Assembly (NCBI RefSeq): GCF_041260155.1
Contig: NW_027248278.1
Location: 21,256,941-21,320,940 of the forward strand
Length of the DNA: 64,000 bases
Source: Ptychodera flava
Lineage: Eukaryota; Hemichordata; Enteropneusta; Ptychoderidae
Reading direction: 5' to 3'
Part shown: positions 38,352 through 51,928 of the stretch, piece by piece
Position numbering within the stretch: the stretch's first letter is position 1
How the letters are laid out: every line of letters starts with the position of its first letter
Made by a program: the position numbers and the translations under genes
Notes under the pieces: model-generated
What the model was told of the DNA's origin: nothing
The model's database searches: none
The model's input: the letters and a program-made list of their open reading frames with translations, nothing else

Positions 38352-40726
38352 ATACACATCACATGCACAAGCCAAGAAATTTTTGAAAAGTGAAAGAAGT
38401 TTTCCATGAAGATTCCGCGTTTAAACTTTTGAACTACTTTCGGAATAATATCAATACGCCGTGAGCAAGTTGTCAATCATTTCCAGTCGTCCGTAGCGTG
38501 GAACACGGCGTTCACGTTTGTTCGCGTATGGAGCAAATGCACCCGGGCAAATGCCAGACGACCTCTCGGTCTACACGTACCTTCCGCAAAGTTATACACT
38601 ATTTCAAAGATAGCACAGGCCTAGAAGTTTACCGCAGATGGAATTTTCGGGAACAAAATCGACTGAATCTCGACGGCGCAAATACTGTAAATGTCGCGCC
38701 TGACCCTGGTTGCAGTGCTTACGGAACTCACGGTAATGCGACCAGCTTCGAGTTTGTCGTTTCCGCAAATTATTCACGTAATTCCTTCGGAATATACAGG
38801 CGGTACACTCTTTGTTTACATTGTTCGGATTATTAATGTCGTAGTCTATAAAAATATCGATTTCATTACATGACTTCTAAGGCCTGCACACCGCACTTGA
38901 CCCCCTTGTTGCAGTGGAAACCGTACCGGTATGTCTACCACATTAAAGTGCACAGTGCGTCGAAAGTTCGGCGAAAGGCGAAAACGAACTCCCATGCATA
39001 TTGGCGACAAAACTAAAAGACGAGGACTAAAAAATTTGCCTGGTTCATGTATTTTGTCAGACTCTATAAATAATCATGACCAATGTTTACGGTATTTTCA
39101 CGTCAGATATATTTTGATCGTGGGAGAAATATTGGCCGCCATGTTGTTTGTTTACATTGACGAGCACACCGAAGATAGACGCAAAAAAAGGTCTGACGCA
39201 CCAAAATTGATGACATAGACGCGGGTTGTCGTGAAGTAGAACGACCAGAGAATAAATCCCGTATTTTTGTTCGGAGACGACAAACTTGGCTTATGCATTG
39301 ATAACGTATTTTAGTGCACCTCAAATGTGAAAATAGAAACACAGGCATAAAGGCCAACCAGCGTCAACTAAACGACAACATACGTTTGTCAAGCACAACA
39401 CAAAGCATAACACACAAGAATGAGCATTACATACATGGCCGTAGCCTCAGCAAATTGCTGGGGGCCAGACTTTCAACTATGTTTTGGTGCAATCATGTAA
39501 TTAAAATTTCGAAAGATAGCTGTAAATGTGCAGGCAATTCGCATTATAATATCCATTTAAGCGAATGTAATTACATAATAATATCGCATGTTTTGGATGT
39601 AGCTGTAGAAAAATGTCACATTCAAAGTAAAGAAAAAACAAACAGAGAAGAATGAATGGTGCTCAATCAAATGTTAAACAGTCATGAGGGAATGAGTTGA
39701 TTTTATTATTTTTAAAAAAGAAAAGATTGTAAATGCGATTCTGCGACTCCCCTAAGTGACGTAATCTAATAACTCTTGTATCATTTCGTTTCGTATGGAA
39801 CGCCGACACTCATTACTGCTCCTTAATATATGTTAAGCATAAACGCTAATATGTTCTACATAAAATGGATAGATGTTGTAGAGTTTAGTTGAAACGTTAC
39901 GTCTTTGTCAGTCTATCTTTTGTTGTCTGCGACACTTTCTTGATCTAAGTCTGCTAACTGGCATTCTTAATTTGTCCAAAAAAACCTAGCGTTAGTCATT
40001 CTGTATCGTTTATTAGAGCAAAACCATAATATTATCTCAAACATCTGATCGACGCAACAACATTCCACAAAATGACACTGGATTAAAAATTTACTTTATT
40101 TAACAACTTCTGCAGAGAATATATCATATAATCATTCGATATTTTAATGTTTCCGAATAACAATGCATGAAAAAGCATAAAATTTCCTTTATCAGATGCA
40201 GTGGTGGTATGTTTTCTTTGTAAGCTAATGCTGTATTACTACTCAGCTGATTTAATTGTGCTACATCTTTCTTCCAATGTCTTCAGTAATCTGCATATTA
40301 CAAAATATGTAAACAAGAAGGAATACACTTGAGCCTAGAAAAGAGTCTCTAAATGTTAGCTGTAAAGGAATAGAAAGCAATGTCACACTCAGACTCGTAT
40401 AAAAGCCTTCGCACACATAAAACAATAACGGGTGTTAGAGTTTTACTTTTCTTGCCCTCTTTCTGCAATTGAATTATACTTCGCAACCTCTCTCAAGGCA
40501 TTATCATGGTAAATTTCACTAAGCAAAGCCCCAGCTATTATTCATGGCTAGAGAAGGACAGGGGATGTCGAGCATTTCAGGTGAAGATTTCGTATTGCTT
40601 TATGATATCTTCCCATGGCATGCTTAAATATCAGGCCGAGTTGTTACATGGACTCAAGAAACATAATTCTTTTGGAAATTGTTATGAACATGAGATAAGG
40701 CATTAATGTAGTAAGTGGGACAATTC
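38352..40726. other. gene-free stretch
   Basis: 38.4-39.3 kb is less AT-rich and has overlapping open frames on both strands of 80-113 codons, but none shows a known domain or convincing splice context. The rest is AT-rich and featureless. Confidence 0.45.
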
Positions 40727-40786
40727 ATTATTCATTCATTCATTCATTCATTCATTCATTCATTCATTCATTCATTCATTCATTCA
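40727..40786. repeat. (ATTC)n microsatellite
   Basis: About 15 ATTC units. Confidence 0.97.
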
Positions 40787-41130
40787 AAAATTGAACGTTG
40801 CGGTAATTACATTCCATAAATCAGTTGGTAGATCAGTTGGTAGAGATCGCAGAGACGAAAACAATACATAACAAATCACGTAAGCTGCAACAAGTCAAAC
40901 ATATAAACAATTCGTCGTGCTCTGAAAAAGCACTGCAATATGTTATCTATAATGTTAATGCCTGCCTCAATATACTTCTGTGACATTGTAAATGAAACAA
41001 AAGAATGTAAATGACTAAGGTCGTATGACAAAATATACGAAGAATCGAAAATGGCAAGAACAATGTATGAAAGGCAAATGACTCAAACATGTATAACTCC
41101 ACTTGATTACAGGTTTACAGACTTACGTCA

Positions 41131-41273
41131 TTAAGGACCGCAGTACAGAAAGAGATCGGGAGATCCACTTCCTGGATTGGATATGACTCCTGATGTTGCG
41201 TCGCCTGTAATTTTTGACTTACAAGTGGCTCCAGTGCTGCATTGACCAGAAGCAAGGTAGAGCGCAACGCAAC
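41131..41273 (-). pseudogene. copy D exon 8
   Basis: Acceptor AACAAG|GT. It reads VALYLASGQCSTGATCKS and ISNPGSGSPDLFLYCGP, then TAA at 41131-41133. A donor GAC|GTAAGT follows 4 nt after the stop, as in copy A. Confidence 0.85.
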
Positions 41274-42474
41274 CTTGTTATGTAAAAAGGGAAAATCATA
41301 CACATCAAATACATTTCGCATTGAGTTATTATACACTTGACCAAAAAGAGCAATGTATGAAAGGCAAACCCTGGTATCTTCAGAATTTAGGAAACGTGTG
41401 ACCCTTTGACTTTAATTAGCCTGATATTTCGCACTATAGAAATTCAATACGTTTATCGTGATGTATATATAATGTCATTGCATACTGCGAATATTGCCGT
41501 TATAATTTGCCTTTATCAAAGCTTCACATATCTCGTCGGAAACAACTATTAAAATTCCGCCGCATTCATTGAATACAGCTTACATATTTACTATAAAGTG
41601 CGTTAAATTTATGAAGGGAGGCTAATCATGTTCCAAGAAATGTTTCGCACAGGAAATAGATTTGTAAAACAACTCAAAATATCATTAACACATTCTCGAG
41701 AGCGTGTCTTACAGCAAACACCTTTATGTAACCAGTTACCAATAAAAACTATGTCGATTTACATAGGGTAATACAAGAAGAACAGTTTGGTATGTAATTC
41801 TGTAAGGATCGTGCTTTTCTCGTATACCAAGAAAATACACCATTCTGATCGTCGCCACTCACACTACCTTTGCAAGCAAGGTACACTAAATCATATGGGA
41901 GAAAAACCTGCCGATCAGGAGACTACCTAGAAATATGTGATCTACTTTTGATACAGTTGTCCCGATTACACTTAACTATGATGGAGAATTCTCCCGATCG
42001 CGAGACTTTGTCTTTGTGTGACAGTTTGAAAATGTAAAGTTGGTATTCCTCGACCAGACTCCGACCTAAAAATCTACAATGGAACTGAACCGACGGTTAG
42101 CGGAAATTTATCTCTATCTACAGAAAAAATCATTATTACTGGATAAATTTTGGAAAAACAAACGATTAACTTTCTTTCAGAACAATTGCGTATGTCTCTT
42201 AAAATTGATAATTAATGTGTTCGTATTAGTTTCTAAATGCACAAATGTCTACATGGTGCCCATGACTACTATGTCAAAAGTAGTCTTTATAATGATAGGA
42301 AATCTGATAGGGGGGGTCGTTTCTTCTCCTGATCCGGATCATTACAGATCTCCTTGTTGACCTATTGTGCCTTGTTATTTACATTGCAGTGGGCTGTAAC
42401 AATTAAATGATAACAATTCAATTCAAAATTGTTCAGAGCATAGAAAGACATCGAGTTTTCTTCGCGTTAATTTA

Positions 42475-42672
<198 letters not shown>

Positions 42673-43765
42673 CTAAAATTGCATAATAAACGACAATAGC
42701 CTCCGAGCCTTTTGACCTCAATAACATGCACAACTATAATCCCAGAGGATACTTTAAATCACCGTAAAACTAACAGAAATGTTGTAGCAGTCAACAAGCA
42801 GTCTATACAAACATATGCTTTCCCAATCATCCCTAGCAGAGCTATGACACGCATACTAAGTCACTTAGAATGGTGGTTTCACTTATATCGCGGCGATGAG
42901 CCAAATTATTAGTGGCTTGTACTCATTTTACATGTTAGTGAATATTCACTGCCATCTCGTTTAGAGTAATAAGTTACAATTTGTTACACCTTCGCATAAA
43001 CACGAGGAGCGTACTAATCTCATTGTTTGTGTTTCAATTTCTATTGCTGTTGTTATTTGCTAAATAAATCAACATCAATGTGCCGGAAAATGGGCAATTT
43101 CACGTTGGATCAGAGCGTTTCTGTTTATTCGGACATAATCCTTACAACACTCATATCATAGAACAAACTCATGTATACAGGAAGACGGTCAGCTTGGCAC
43201 TGCACTCAGTGTCTTGTAGTACTTTACAGTTACTATTATTGAAGACAAATTAATATGTTGTTCTTTCTTTTTTTGAAAACTGCAATAAGGTTGAAAAATA
43301 ATCTTATCAACAACAAGTTAATGTCATTCTATGTATTAACAAATAACAACAACAATAGGATAACTAAGTTTCTTCGATACAACTTGATCTAAAGCTTAAA
43401 ATCTCGTCAAGTGGAAATGTATAATGGTTCTAAAATTGCCACGGCAATTCCTGCATGGGAGGTGTCAATATATCAGCTAGATGGAAAACCAAAATATTTC
43501 AATTTAGAAAAAATGCACTTATTAAAGGAATACGACAACAGTTACGTGGATAATCATTTCAAGGTAAAGTCTTCGCTATAAAGCGCAAAACAAAAACTTG
43601 TTAGTGGTGTTAAATTTCCGAACATAAACATTGTTGACAGGCTTCTTGTTCAAATTTGTGGTGATAGAGTCATTTCATACTTGAATATTTTTCCTATGTG
43701 AACATGCTGTCCCACATTCTCCGGTTTAAAATCTCTATGCGGCTGACCTAAATTATCTAACATAC

Positions 43766-43947
43766 CTCTGCAACTCTGGCTGGCGATTGGTTGCAAGCGT
43801 TGGCGTTAGAGTTACCAGCGGAAACAGAGGTTGGGTACCAAGCGGAGATCACATATCTGACACTGTTATCCAAGGCTTAGTGAGCCAATTCCCAGAGGCA
43901 TGCAGACAACGCCTGGTTTGGTCCACCAGCAGCAATGGCGTCCAAAC
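43766..43947 (-). pseudogene. copy D exon 6, frameshifts and stop
   Basis: Starts DAIAAGGP, shifts, and meets TAA. It returns to frame for SVRYVISAWYPTSVSAGNSN and ends NACNQSPARVAE. Donor GAG|GTATGT (canonical GT). 182 nt. Confidence 0.87.
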
Positions 43948-44279
43948 CTGAAATGTACATTGTGAAATATGACACTGAATGTTGACTGATAGAGTAATAT
44001 TGCTATGTCGCTAAAATTCAACCAAAGTTTGCTTATATTCCGTAGAGCTCTATAAGAAATATGTAAGTGAGTCGCAAAGAGCCTAAACTTGAATTTCAGA
44101 TATCAATACCAAACTTGTTTGGAAAAAACACAACACTCAACAGAAAGCAATATAAGTCTTATAACCAACCGAATCATATCATTCATTAAAACCAAATGTG
44201 AACTGAATGTGCTTACGTGGTTTACAACATGTTCATTAATAGTAGTACGCTTCACAGAACAATCAGAGATCTGTAAGAT

Positions 44280-45110
44280 TATTATGTATAGCAGATTTCA
44301 TCAACTTTCGCACAGTACTCTCGGACTTAAATCACTAATTACAAAGTTCATTGAATATGCAAATGAACCCTTAATTAACTACACACTACTAAATGCTTCT
44401 CAACACTCAGATATCTGTCGGATCAGTATCTGCAGTAGATGTCAACAAATTCGATGCAGTTATTTCGGAGGTATATCACTAATAACAAAGTTCATAAAAA
44501 TGCAAAGAACCCTTAATTAATTTTAAATCCCTTAATGCTTCACACCACAGTTAGATATCTGTCCCATCCGTATCTGCAGTAGATTTCATCAAATTTGGTG
44601 CAGTTATTTTGGAGTTAAATGACTAATTACAAAATACATAAAATATGCAAATTAGCTTTTTATAAACTTGACACAGATCAGTGCTTCGCGCGACAATTAG
44701 ACATTTATCAGATCAATATCTGTAGCATGTTTCACCAAATAAGTGCCATAATTTCACAGTTATATCACTAATTACAAAGATCATTAAATACGCAAATGAT
44801 CCCTTAATTAACTCCACACAACTAAATGCTTCTGAACGCAGTCAGATATTTCTCCATCAGTATCTGCAGCAGATTTCATCACATTTGGTGCAGTTTAAAA
44901 TTTCGAGTTATATGACTAATTACAAACGCCACAAAATATGCAAATGAGCTTTTTATCAACTTGACCCTGTTCAATGCTTCTCAGTGCAATTAGATATATA
45001 TCAGGTCAATATTTGTAGCGGGTATCATCAAATATGATGTTAGCATTTTGGAATTATATCGCTAATTACAACAATTCAGTAAATATGCAAATAAGCAGAC
45101 AATTGACATG
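44280..45110. repeat. six-unit tandem repeat, period ~145 bp
   Basis: The motif CTAATTACAA (CTAATAACAA in unit 2) recurs at 44335, 44479, 44623, 44768, 44916 and 45062 (spacings 144, 144, 145, 148, 146). About 20 bp later each unit carries a version of ATATGCAAAT. Units 1, 2 and 4 end CCCTTAATTAA, units 3 and 5 end CTTTTTAT.AACTTGAC, so there are two subtypes. It lies in intron 5 of copy D. Confidence 0.9.
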
Positions 45111-45334
45111 ACAGTCACAGTATCATCATAATGTTCTGAGCCTGTCACCAGTGAAAAGTTTCAGTAAATTGTATTTATGTCGGCACTGTATTTACTGTCT
45201 CCATAGGAAACCGTTATACGGAAAAGCCACACTTACCAAAATCTAATCAGTTCTTTCCATTATCATATGGTACCTGTCTACTTAATCTGACTTGATCCAT
45301 TCAGGCATTTTGAGTTATTGTGTAAAAAGGCAGG

Positions 45335-45425
45335 CAGGCAGACAAAGAGAGAGAGAGACACACACACACTGACAAACAGACATACATCGGTACGACGTTA
45401 GCTCACGTGTCTGAACACGTGAGCT
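45335..45425. repeat. compound microsatellite and short palindrome
   Basis: GGCA, GA and CA runs at 45335-45370, then a perfect hairpin GCTCACGTGT-CTGA-ACACGTGAGC near 45402-45425. Confidence 0.8.
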
Positions 45426-45800
45426 TACAAACATCAGGGCTTGATCCGTAGTTTATGGTATTGCATAGATTGCCCTCGGTGACTATTTATTATCTGAGGG
45501 CATCCTTAATCAAGAGCATTGTTACCTACATAGCTAAAGGCTGTCAAGGAAAACAATTGCAGATTCGTGTGAAAAGTTGATGCCCACTAACATTCGATCT
45601 TACCCTCTTCGTCATATCAAAATGTGTTCAGATAAATTTGCACAACAAATCTGATTTACAATATAGACTGGACATAGAACTACTCATTGCTCATTTTCAG
45701 AGAGGTATATAATTGGGAAAACCGAAACTCTAGGACCAGGTACCTTGATGAATCAGAGAATGAAATAAAAGTTTGGTTTTTTTTAATGTGAGAATCTTAC

Positions 45801-45942
45801 CGGCCAAGATGTTGGAGGTCAAACCAGATCTCTGGCAGTTGAGAACACGCACAGAGTAAACGGTTGCTTGCACTGCAACGCCAACAGTATTACCGGCGGC
45901 AGTACCCGCGCAATGGGTTCCGTGACCATGGCAATCAGAGCC
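45801..45942 (-). pseudogene. copy D exon 5 (catalytic His)
   Basis: 142 nt, TTTCAG|GGCTCTG to GCCG|GTAAGA. It reads GSDCHGHGTHCAGTAAGNTV, then YSVRVLNCQRSGLTSNILAG. Intact. Confidence 0.9.
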
Positions 45943-47004
45943 CTGAAACAGCATTGTATATATGTTCCTTCGCGTTCATATCCGACATTTATCCATGCAA
46001 AAAGATTTTGGGTTCCGTTCAATAAAATGCTGCCAGTTTATGAGATGCTCGAACAGGATTAAAGCTATAGAAATCTCTTTTCTACGAAGAAAAACATGTC
46101 AATTATTTTCGCTTCATATTTATAAGGGACACTACACTCTCCGTTTAAAAAAATGATCGCGTGGTTCATCTAGCCTGTGCCGTAAGTGTACCTTTCAGTT
46201 TGTTTGGTAAACGATGTCCCCTTTAAGATTGCATAATGAGTGAAGATTGCTTTCTTGATATCTTGAACAGAGCCACTGGGAGTATAATTGATGATTTTGA
46301 TTTTTAAATTATCAACTATCCGTACTTGTCTAGCGATAGCCCATCTGCTCCAGCTTATGGTGTATATGTTTAACGGCTCCTGAGATACTGTAGCGCTCGT
46401 ATAACGATTTTTAGAAAGACATGAAATATTGGCAAAAAACTTAGTGAGGCATGGCTTCTCAGAAAGTAGGCTCGTTTAAGACATTCTATGGTAAATATTG
46501 AGACATAGTTTCCAAAATGTAAGAGTAATATATTCACAATGTATCAGGTCAAGTTTGGCAGGCGCCTCTCTCCGTTAGGAAGTCCGGGTCATTTCCGAAA
46601 TTGGCGATGCAATACCATAATATTTTTTCTTCTCATTAGCCAATCAGCGGCCGGCGCGCCATCAGTAACTATTTGACACCAACTATATTTGACAAATATT
46701 TGACGTCATATTTTAAACATTACGAAATGTTTTCAAGTTGTCTGTATGCCGATGTGAGGTATATCGGTGAACTATCCTGAAATGTAATATACGTGTTTTG
46801 GCTTTTTATTCAGGTATAGTGAAATTCGAATGTGAAAATGTTTTCTAGAACGCTAGTGGTCAAATATGGAAAGAAAATCACCATTTCAGGATATTGCCCC
46901 GAGAACAAATAGTCACTAAAGCACTTTATGCAAACGACAACGGGGATATTTTGCTATTACTTATCACTTCCAATCGTGTTATGAATGATTAAATGACAAA
47001 GTAT

Positions 47005-47097
47005 TTGCTATTTAACATTTTTATTCTTCTCTATTAATCTACAGAAGCAGTTTGAGAAAAAAGCTTTCTCTGCTGGTACAACATCATCAACCCAGAA
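47005..47097 (-). other. copy A 3' non-coding exon with poly(A) signal
   Basis: A strong acceptor (CTTTTGTTTTCAG) ends at 47098. AATAAA follows at 47020-47025 on the minus strand. It fits the GTGAGT donor 4 nt after the stop of exon 8. The left end is approximate. Confidence 0.55.
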
Positions 47098-48450
47098 CTG
47101 AAAACAAAAGAAATGCAAAAAGTTAGTGAATCTACTGAAATAATATTCACATTCAAATAATCCTTGAAAAAAAGGACTACGAATAAAATACTCGCGAATC
47201 TAATATTTTGGCTACCCAAACACTGTGTCGCCGGGGATTGTATTATAGTTTTTTTAATGCACCGAATTGCCGCGGCTACTTTTTTATTATATTACTTAAT
47301 TAAAACTTCGTTAACGAGGTTAGGCTGGTGAGCGTTAGTCAAGATATCTTTCTAGCGCCCTCAAATGAGTGTCCGTGCTTTCATACTATTTCTATTCAGG
47401 AATGGGATCAAACTATCGGAACGTTCTTACTTTCCATGGAAATACCAGATCAGGATACTGTAGCTGAAATAAATTACTGTTGTGCATAGCTGCCAGCTTC
47501 ATTGACTGATTTTTGGTGATTATTGTAATTTTAGTTCCAAACTAAAGTTTTGTCGTTTTTTTCTATACAGTGAGAAACTTGATTTTAGTCGTTACTACAC
47601 TTTTATGAACAACATGAGTAAATTTAGATAAATGAAAAATCCCATTTGGTCCCAAAGTATCGCTGATAATGTAAGACTTCATGTAAAAACTGAAAAATTA
47701 GTTTTACACTCCAAGCCATTTTGGTATTTGTTTCTTTTAAACCTTTTTGTTAAAATTTGGCAGTTATTTCGGGTCTTCAGTGGAAAGGGCATTGTGGAAA
47801 TAGCGCTTATAATTTATCATTGCCTAATGTATTCTACGTCAATAGACTATTTCGTGAAGGACTTGTCATTATCAATACAGCTTGCAGCGTTTCAACTTTT
47901 TTATTTAAGATCAGAGTAGCAAAGGGTCTTGTTATATTTCCATTATTTCGACTCAAGCTTAAAGCTCCATAAGCTGTATCTTTTGGCTATTTTTTCAGAA
48001 CTTTTGTTTCGTGGTTTCCCTACACTTTCTGCATTGAATCCCTAAACTGTAATTTAATGCCAAGTATGTAGCATATCACCACAACCTATATGAGTATAAT
48101 CTCCATTGTTATTGTTGAAAATTGTATTCAAGTCCGGACTAGAATTCATTTGTAAACGATAAACAATGATCACTACACACATACAAGCTGTGTTGACCTA
48201 AAGAATACTCGAAGTTTCAGCATGACAAACGGATTAAACGGGTCAGTCACGATAGTTGATATACAGAAGCAGAATACTGAAAAAAATTGCCACAAGTTAC
48301 AGCTTATGTCCATTTAAAACAACCATACGATCAGTTTACCACAAACTGAAATCGTATTCATATGGTTTTAATTGTACGACGGAAAAACAAAGAAACTCTG
48401 GAAGCTTTTGTTCAGAAAGGTGTTTACTTCCAATAATAGTACTCACGTAT

Positions 48451-48590
48451 TTAATAGCAATAGAGAAGCAAGTTTGGAGATCCTGAGCCAGGATTTGAAA
48501 TAACACCAGACGTGGCATCACCAATCAGTAGGCTCATGCAGTTAGGACCAGTGCTGCATCGTCCAGCGGCAAGATGAACAGCGATGACAC
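48451..48590 (-). CDS. copy A exon 8 (C-terminus)
   Basis: CTCACAG|GTGTC; residues 321-366. It reads VIAVHLAAGRCSTGPNC and VISNPGSGSPNLLLYCY, then TAA. Four bases later comes TAC|GTGAGT, a donor in the 3' UTR. Confidence 0.92.
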
Positions 48591-51500
48591 CTGTGAGAGG
48601 GAAATACATCTTACAGTTACCGCAGCTCTTATCATAGAAAGATAAAACAACGATGGAGGGCAGAATTCATGAGTGACTGAACGTGCGAAAATGTTCTCAT
48701 GACATGGTCTATAGCACGAATAATGTAACAATTATTCATATTTCCGTCTGTGAATCTTTGCAAACATAGAGTGACCTACAGAATGTTAATATGTGCGACG
48801 AACATTGAAATAATAAATCTGCCACTCATATTGTATAGCTAACTTATAAGATACCCACGTTGCATACTTTTCGGGACTTTATCCCTCCCTTTCGCAAGAG
48901 ACAATAATTTGAACTGACCTGCAACGTGTGGACAAGACATAGAGGTACCGCTCATGGTGGCGTATGCGGTATCGCTAGTATGGTATGAGCTTCTAACACT
49001 TGTACCGCCAGCGAAGATATCAACACAGCTACCGAAGTTAGAGAATGATGATCTGCGGTCAGAACTGTCGGTAGACCCAACGGTAACAGCCTGGAAACAA
49101 AATGAACATATTTTAATTGAGAAATAACAGGAATTCGATCATTAATATTCAGGTAAGGTCTTCAAAATAAAGTGCGCGACAAAACATGAAAAGTTCTACT
49201 GGCCTTCCGAACATATACATTGTTGACGGGCTTCTTGTTCAAATCTGTGGTGATAGAGTCACTTCATACTTGTATGTGTTTCCTGCGTTAACGTACTGCT
49301 GCGCATCCTCCGTTTTAAAATCTCTATGTAGCTGACCTAAATTTATCTAACATACCTCTGCAACTCTGGCTGGGGATTGGTTGCAAGCATTGGCATTAGA
49401 GTTACCAGCGGAAACAGAGGTTGGGTAGCCAGCGGCGATGACATTTCTGACACCGTTATCCAAGGTTGTACTGGCACCACCTCCCAGAGACATGGAGACA
49501 ACGCCTGGTTTTGGTCCACTAGCAGCAACGGCGTCCAAACCTGAAATGTTAGTTGTGAAATATAAGACAACGAAAGTCGACACAAAGAGTAGTATAGATA
49601 CATCGCTAAAATTCAACCCGTCGGTTGTCGTAAGAGCAAGGCAAGTAGGCACACATAACGTTCAGATAATCAACAGTCACCCAGGCATCGTGCCCTACAT
49701 AGCTAAAACTGCAAAGGAAAAATTGAGCTCATGTGGAAAAGATAGGGCCCACTAACATTTACTGGAACTTGTTCCGATATTCGGATAAATTTACTCAATA
49801 CATGTAAATGACACTAGAGGCTGGACATATAATTATTCACTGATCACTTTCAAAGCAATTAATGGGAGAACCATAACCCGAAGACGAGACATCAGGATAG
49901 ATCAGATAGAAATGAAGATGTTCTTGTAATGTGAGAATCTTACCGGCCACGATGTTGGAGGTCAAACCAGATCCCTGGCAGTTGAGGACACGCACAGAGT
50001 AGACGTTTGCTTGCACTGCAACACCAACAGAATTACCGACGGCAGTACCTGCGCAATGAGTTCCGTGACCATGGCAATCAGAGCCCTGAAACAGCATTGC
50101 ACACAAGTCATTTACAATGGTATCCAATTAATTCGGATATCAAAATTTGTGTTCATATCTGTACCTCATCAATGCACAAACAAGACTTTGTGGTGATTCT
50201 TTAATTACATGCCTTGAGAGGATAGAAGCTACGAATTTCTCACTTAAAGTCACCCAAGATTTTTACTTAATCTACTTTAAGGTAGAAATGCATAATCGCA
50301 TTATTTATCAATCGTTGAGGTACAATTGAAGCTTATGGAATAAATATTAAGTTAAGTTTCAATGGCGTATTTGAAATGGAAAATTTAATTTTTCCTCTTT
50401 GAGTTAAAATAGGAATGATGGCCATTTTGAATTCGAAGTGGTGGTAAATAACGGGACATTTGTTTCTCTTGTGACAGATTTTGCACAGTGACCCACAAGG
50501 GGAACAGATCAAACTTCTTCAGGGAAGGTTTAGCAAATGTTGAAGTCTTTCGATTTCGAGGCGTGAACTACCTTTGTACGACATCCGAAAGGGCATTCTC
50601 GAATTGGGAAATGCCTTTACTTTTATCTAACTTAAAATGTACGCCGTTTATAATATGCTTTGCAGGCGACACCGACTGTGATTGTATGGAACATTTAGGC
50701 ACTGTATTTTGGACACACGGAATAGAATCGCGTATAGTGTAGTTGATGAGGGTGTGTTCCATTTTGCATTATAGGGTGTTAGTTAAGTCACAGTCCCTGG
50801 AGGGACTGTGGTTAAGTCGTCTATTTTTCTCGCGCACTCTATTTTGATAAAATATTCAACAGCTATGAAAGCTACGGTTGCCTCCTCTAGTAATTACGGA
50901 ATTGAAATTAATGAATGATACTTAAATGATAATGGAAAACCTCAAAATTTTGAGCTTTTCAATTATCATTTAAGTATCATTAAATGGAATTAATGATGTA
51001 ATTAATAGTGAACACCCTCTCATGTATTCGCTAATTAATTTTTTGCTGAGTTATCACAGTGAAAATTCGAGGAAAAGAATAAAAAACATATTGCATATAA
51101 CATAAACATATTGCAGCACGGGTACACCTACCTACAATAAGTCAGCAAATATACTGTAAAACGTTAATTTACATTATTTTTTTAAATCAGACTTTAACGT
51201 TAAATGACTCTACAAAATCCGAACAAGCGAAACCCAAAATACGTTGAGTAGGTGTTAGTGCCACTAATTATAGAATAGTAGGCGAAAGTTTTCGTGCATG
51301 TAAAGTAATTTGATACATATGATACTATGATACAATTAATCTTCCAGCCAGGACTAATTACCAAGAAGGAAGGAAATGGGTACCTGTCCTTTTTGTACGC
51401 AAAGCTAGGGAATTAGAAAGACTTACATCACGACCACTTTGGAAGTCATAGAAGGGATGGGCACGACCATTGAATTCCACATGGGTGTAGCGGAGACCAG

Positions 51501-51849
51501 TGTCAGCAATGAAAACATTGGCCCCATTACCGGTACCTGTGTGTGAGATTGAAATTGAAATTGTTTTGCAAAGCAGTATAACAACTATTAACCATATCAC
51601 AGGAAGAGCAGGTAACATGGTAAATATACATGCATTGCGATATCTGACAATAACGTATCAAGATTTTCCCGTTTGACCATGAAATACATAATAATCGAAG
51701 ACAATATTTCTCACCATAGATGTCCATTCTTCCATCGAGTGGCAGGTTTCTCTGATCAAGACGATCACATCCCCATTCAACATCAGCTTTCATGATGGAA
51801 TCGTCCTCAACGTATTCAACGAAGGGCAGACCTCTCAGCTTGATGATTA

Positions 51850-51928
<79 letters not shown>

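Noticed and set aside
38498..39357. Overlapping open frames of 80-113 codons on both strands
   Set aside because: No recognisable domain, no signal peptide, no consistent splice context, and frames overlap on opposite strands; more likely chance openness in a less AT-rich stretch.
40080..40105. Possible 3' non-coding exon of copy D (TCTGCAG acceptor then AATAAA within 20 nt)
   Set aside because: No similarity to the copy A 3' exon, the exon would be very short, and D is a pseudogene; support too thin to list.
42079..42360. 93-codon plus-strand open frame between exons 7 and 8 of copy D
   Set aside because: Intronic, opposite strand, no motif or splice support.
44089..44520. 143-codon plus-strand open frame
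   Set aside because: It runs into the ~145-bp tandem repeat and has no family motif; a product of repeat composition.
47632..47972. Plus-strand frames of 95 and 71 codons with hydrophobic stretches
   Set aside because: They lie inside the last intron of copy A on the opposite strand, with no family motif and overlapping frames.
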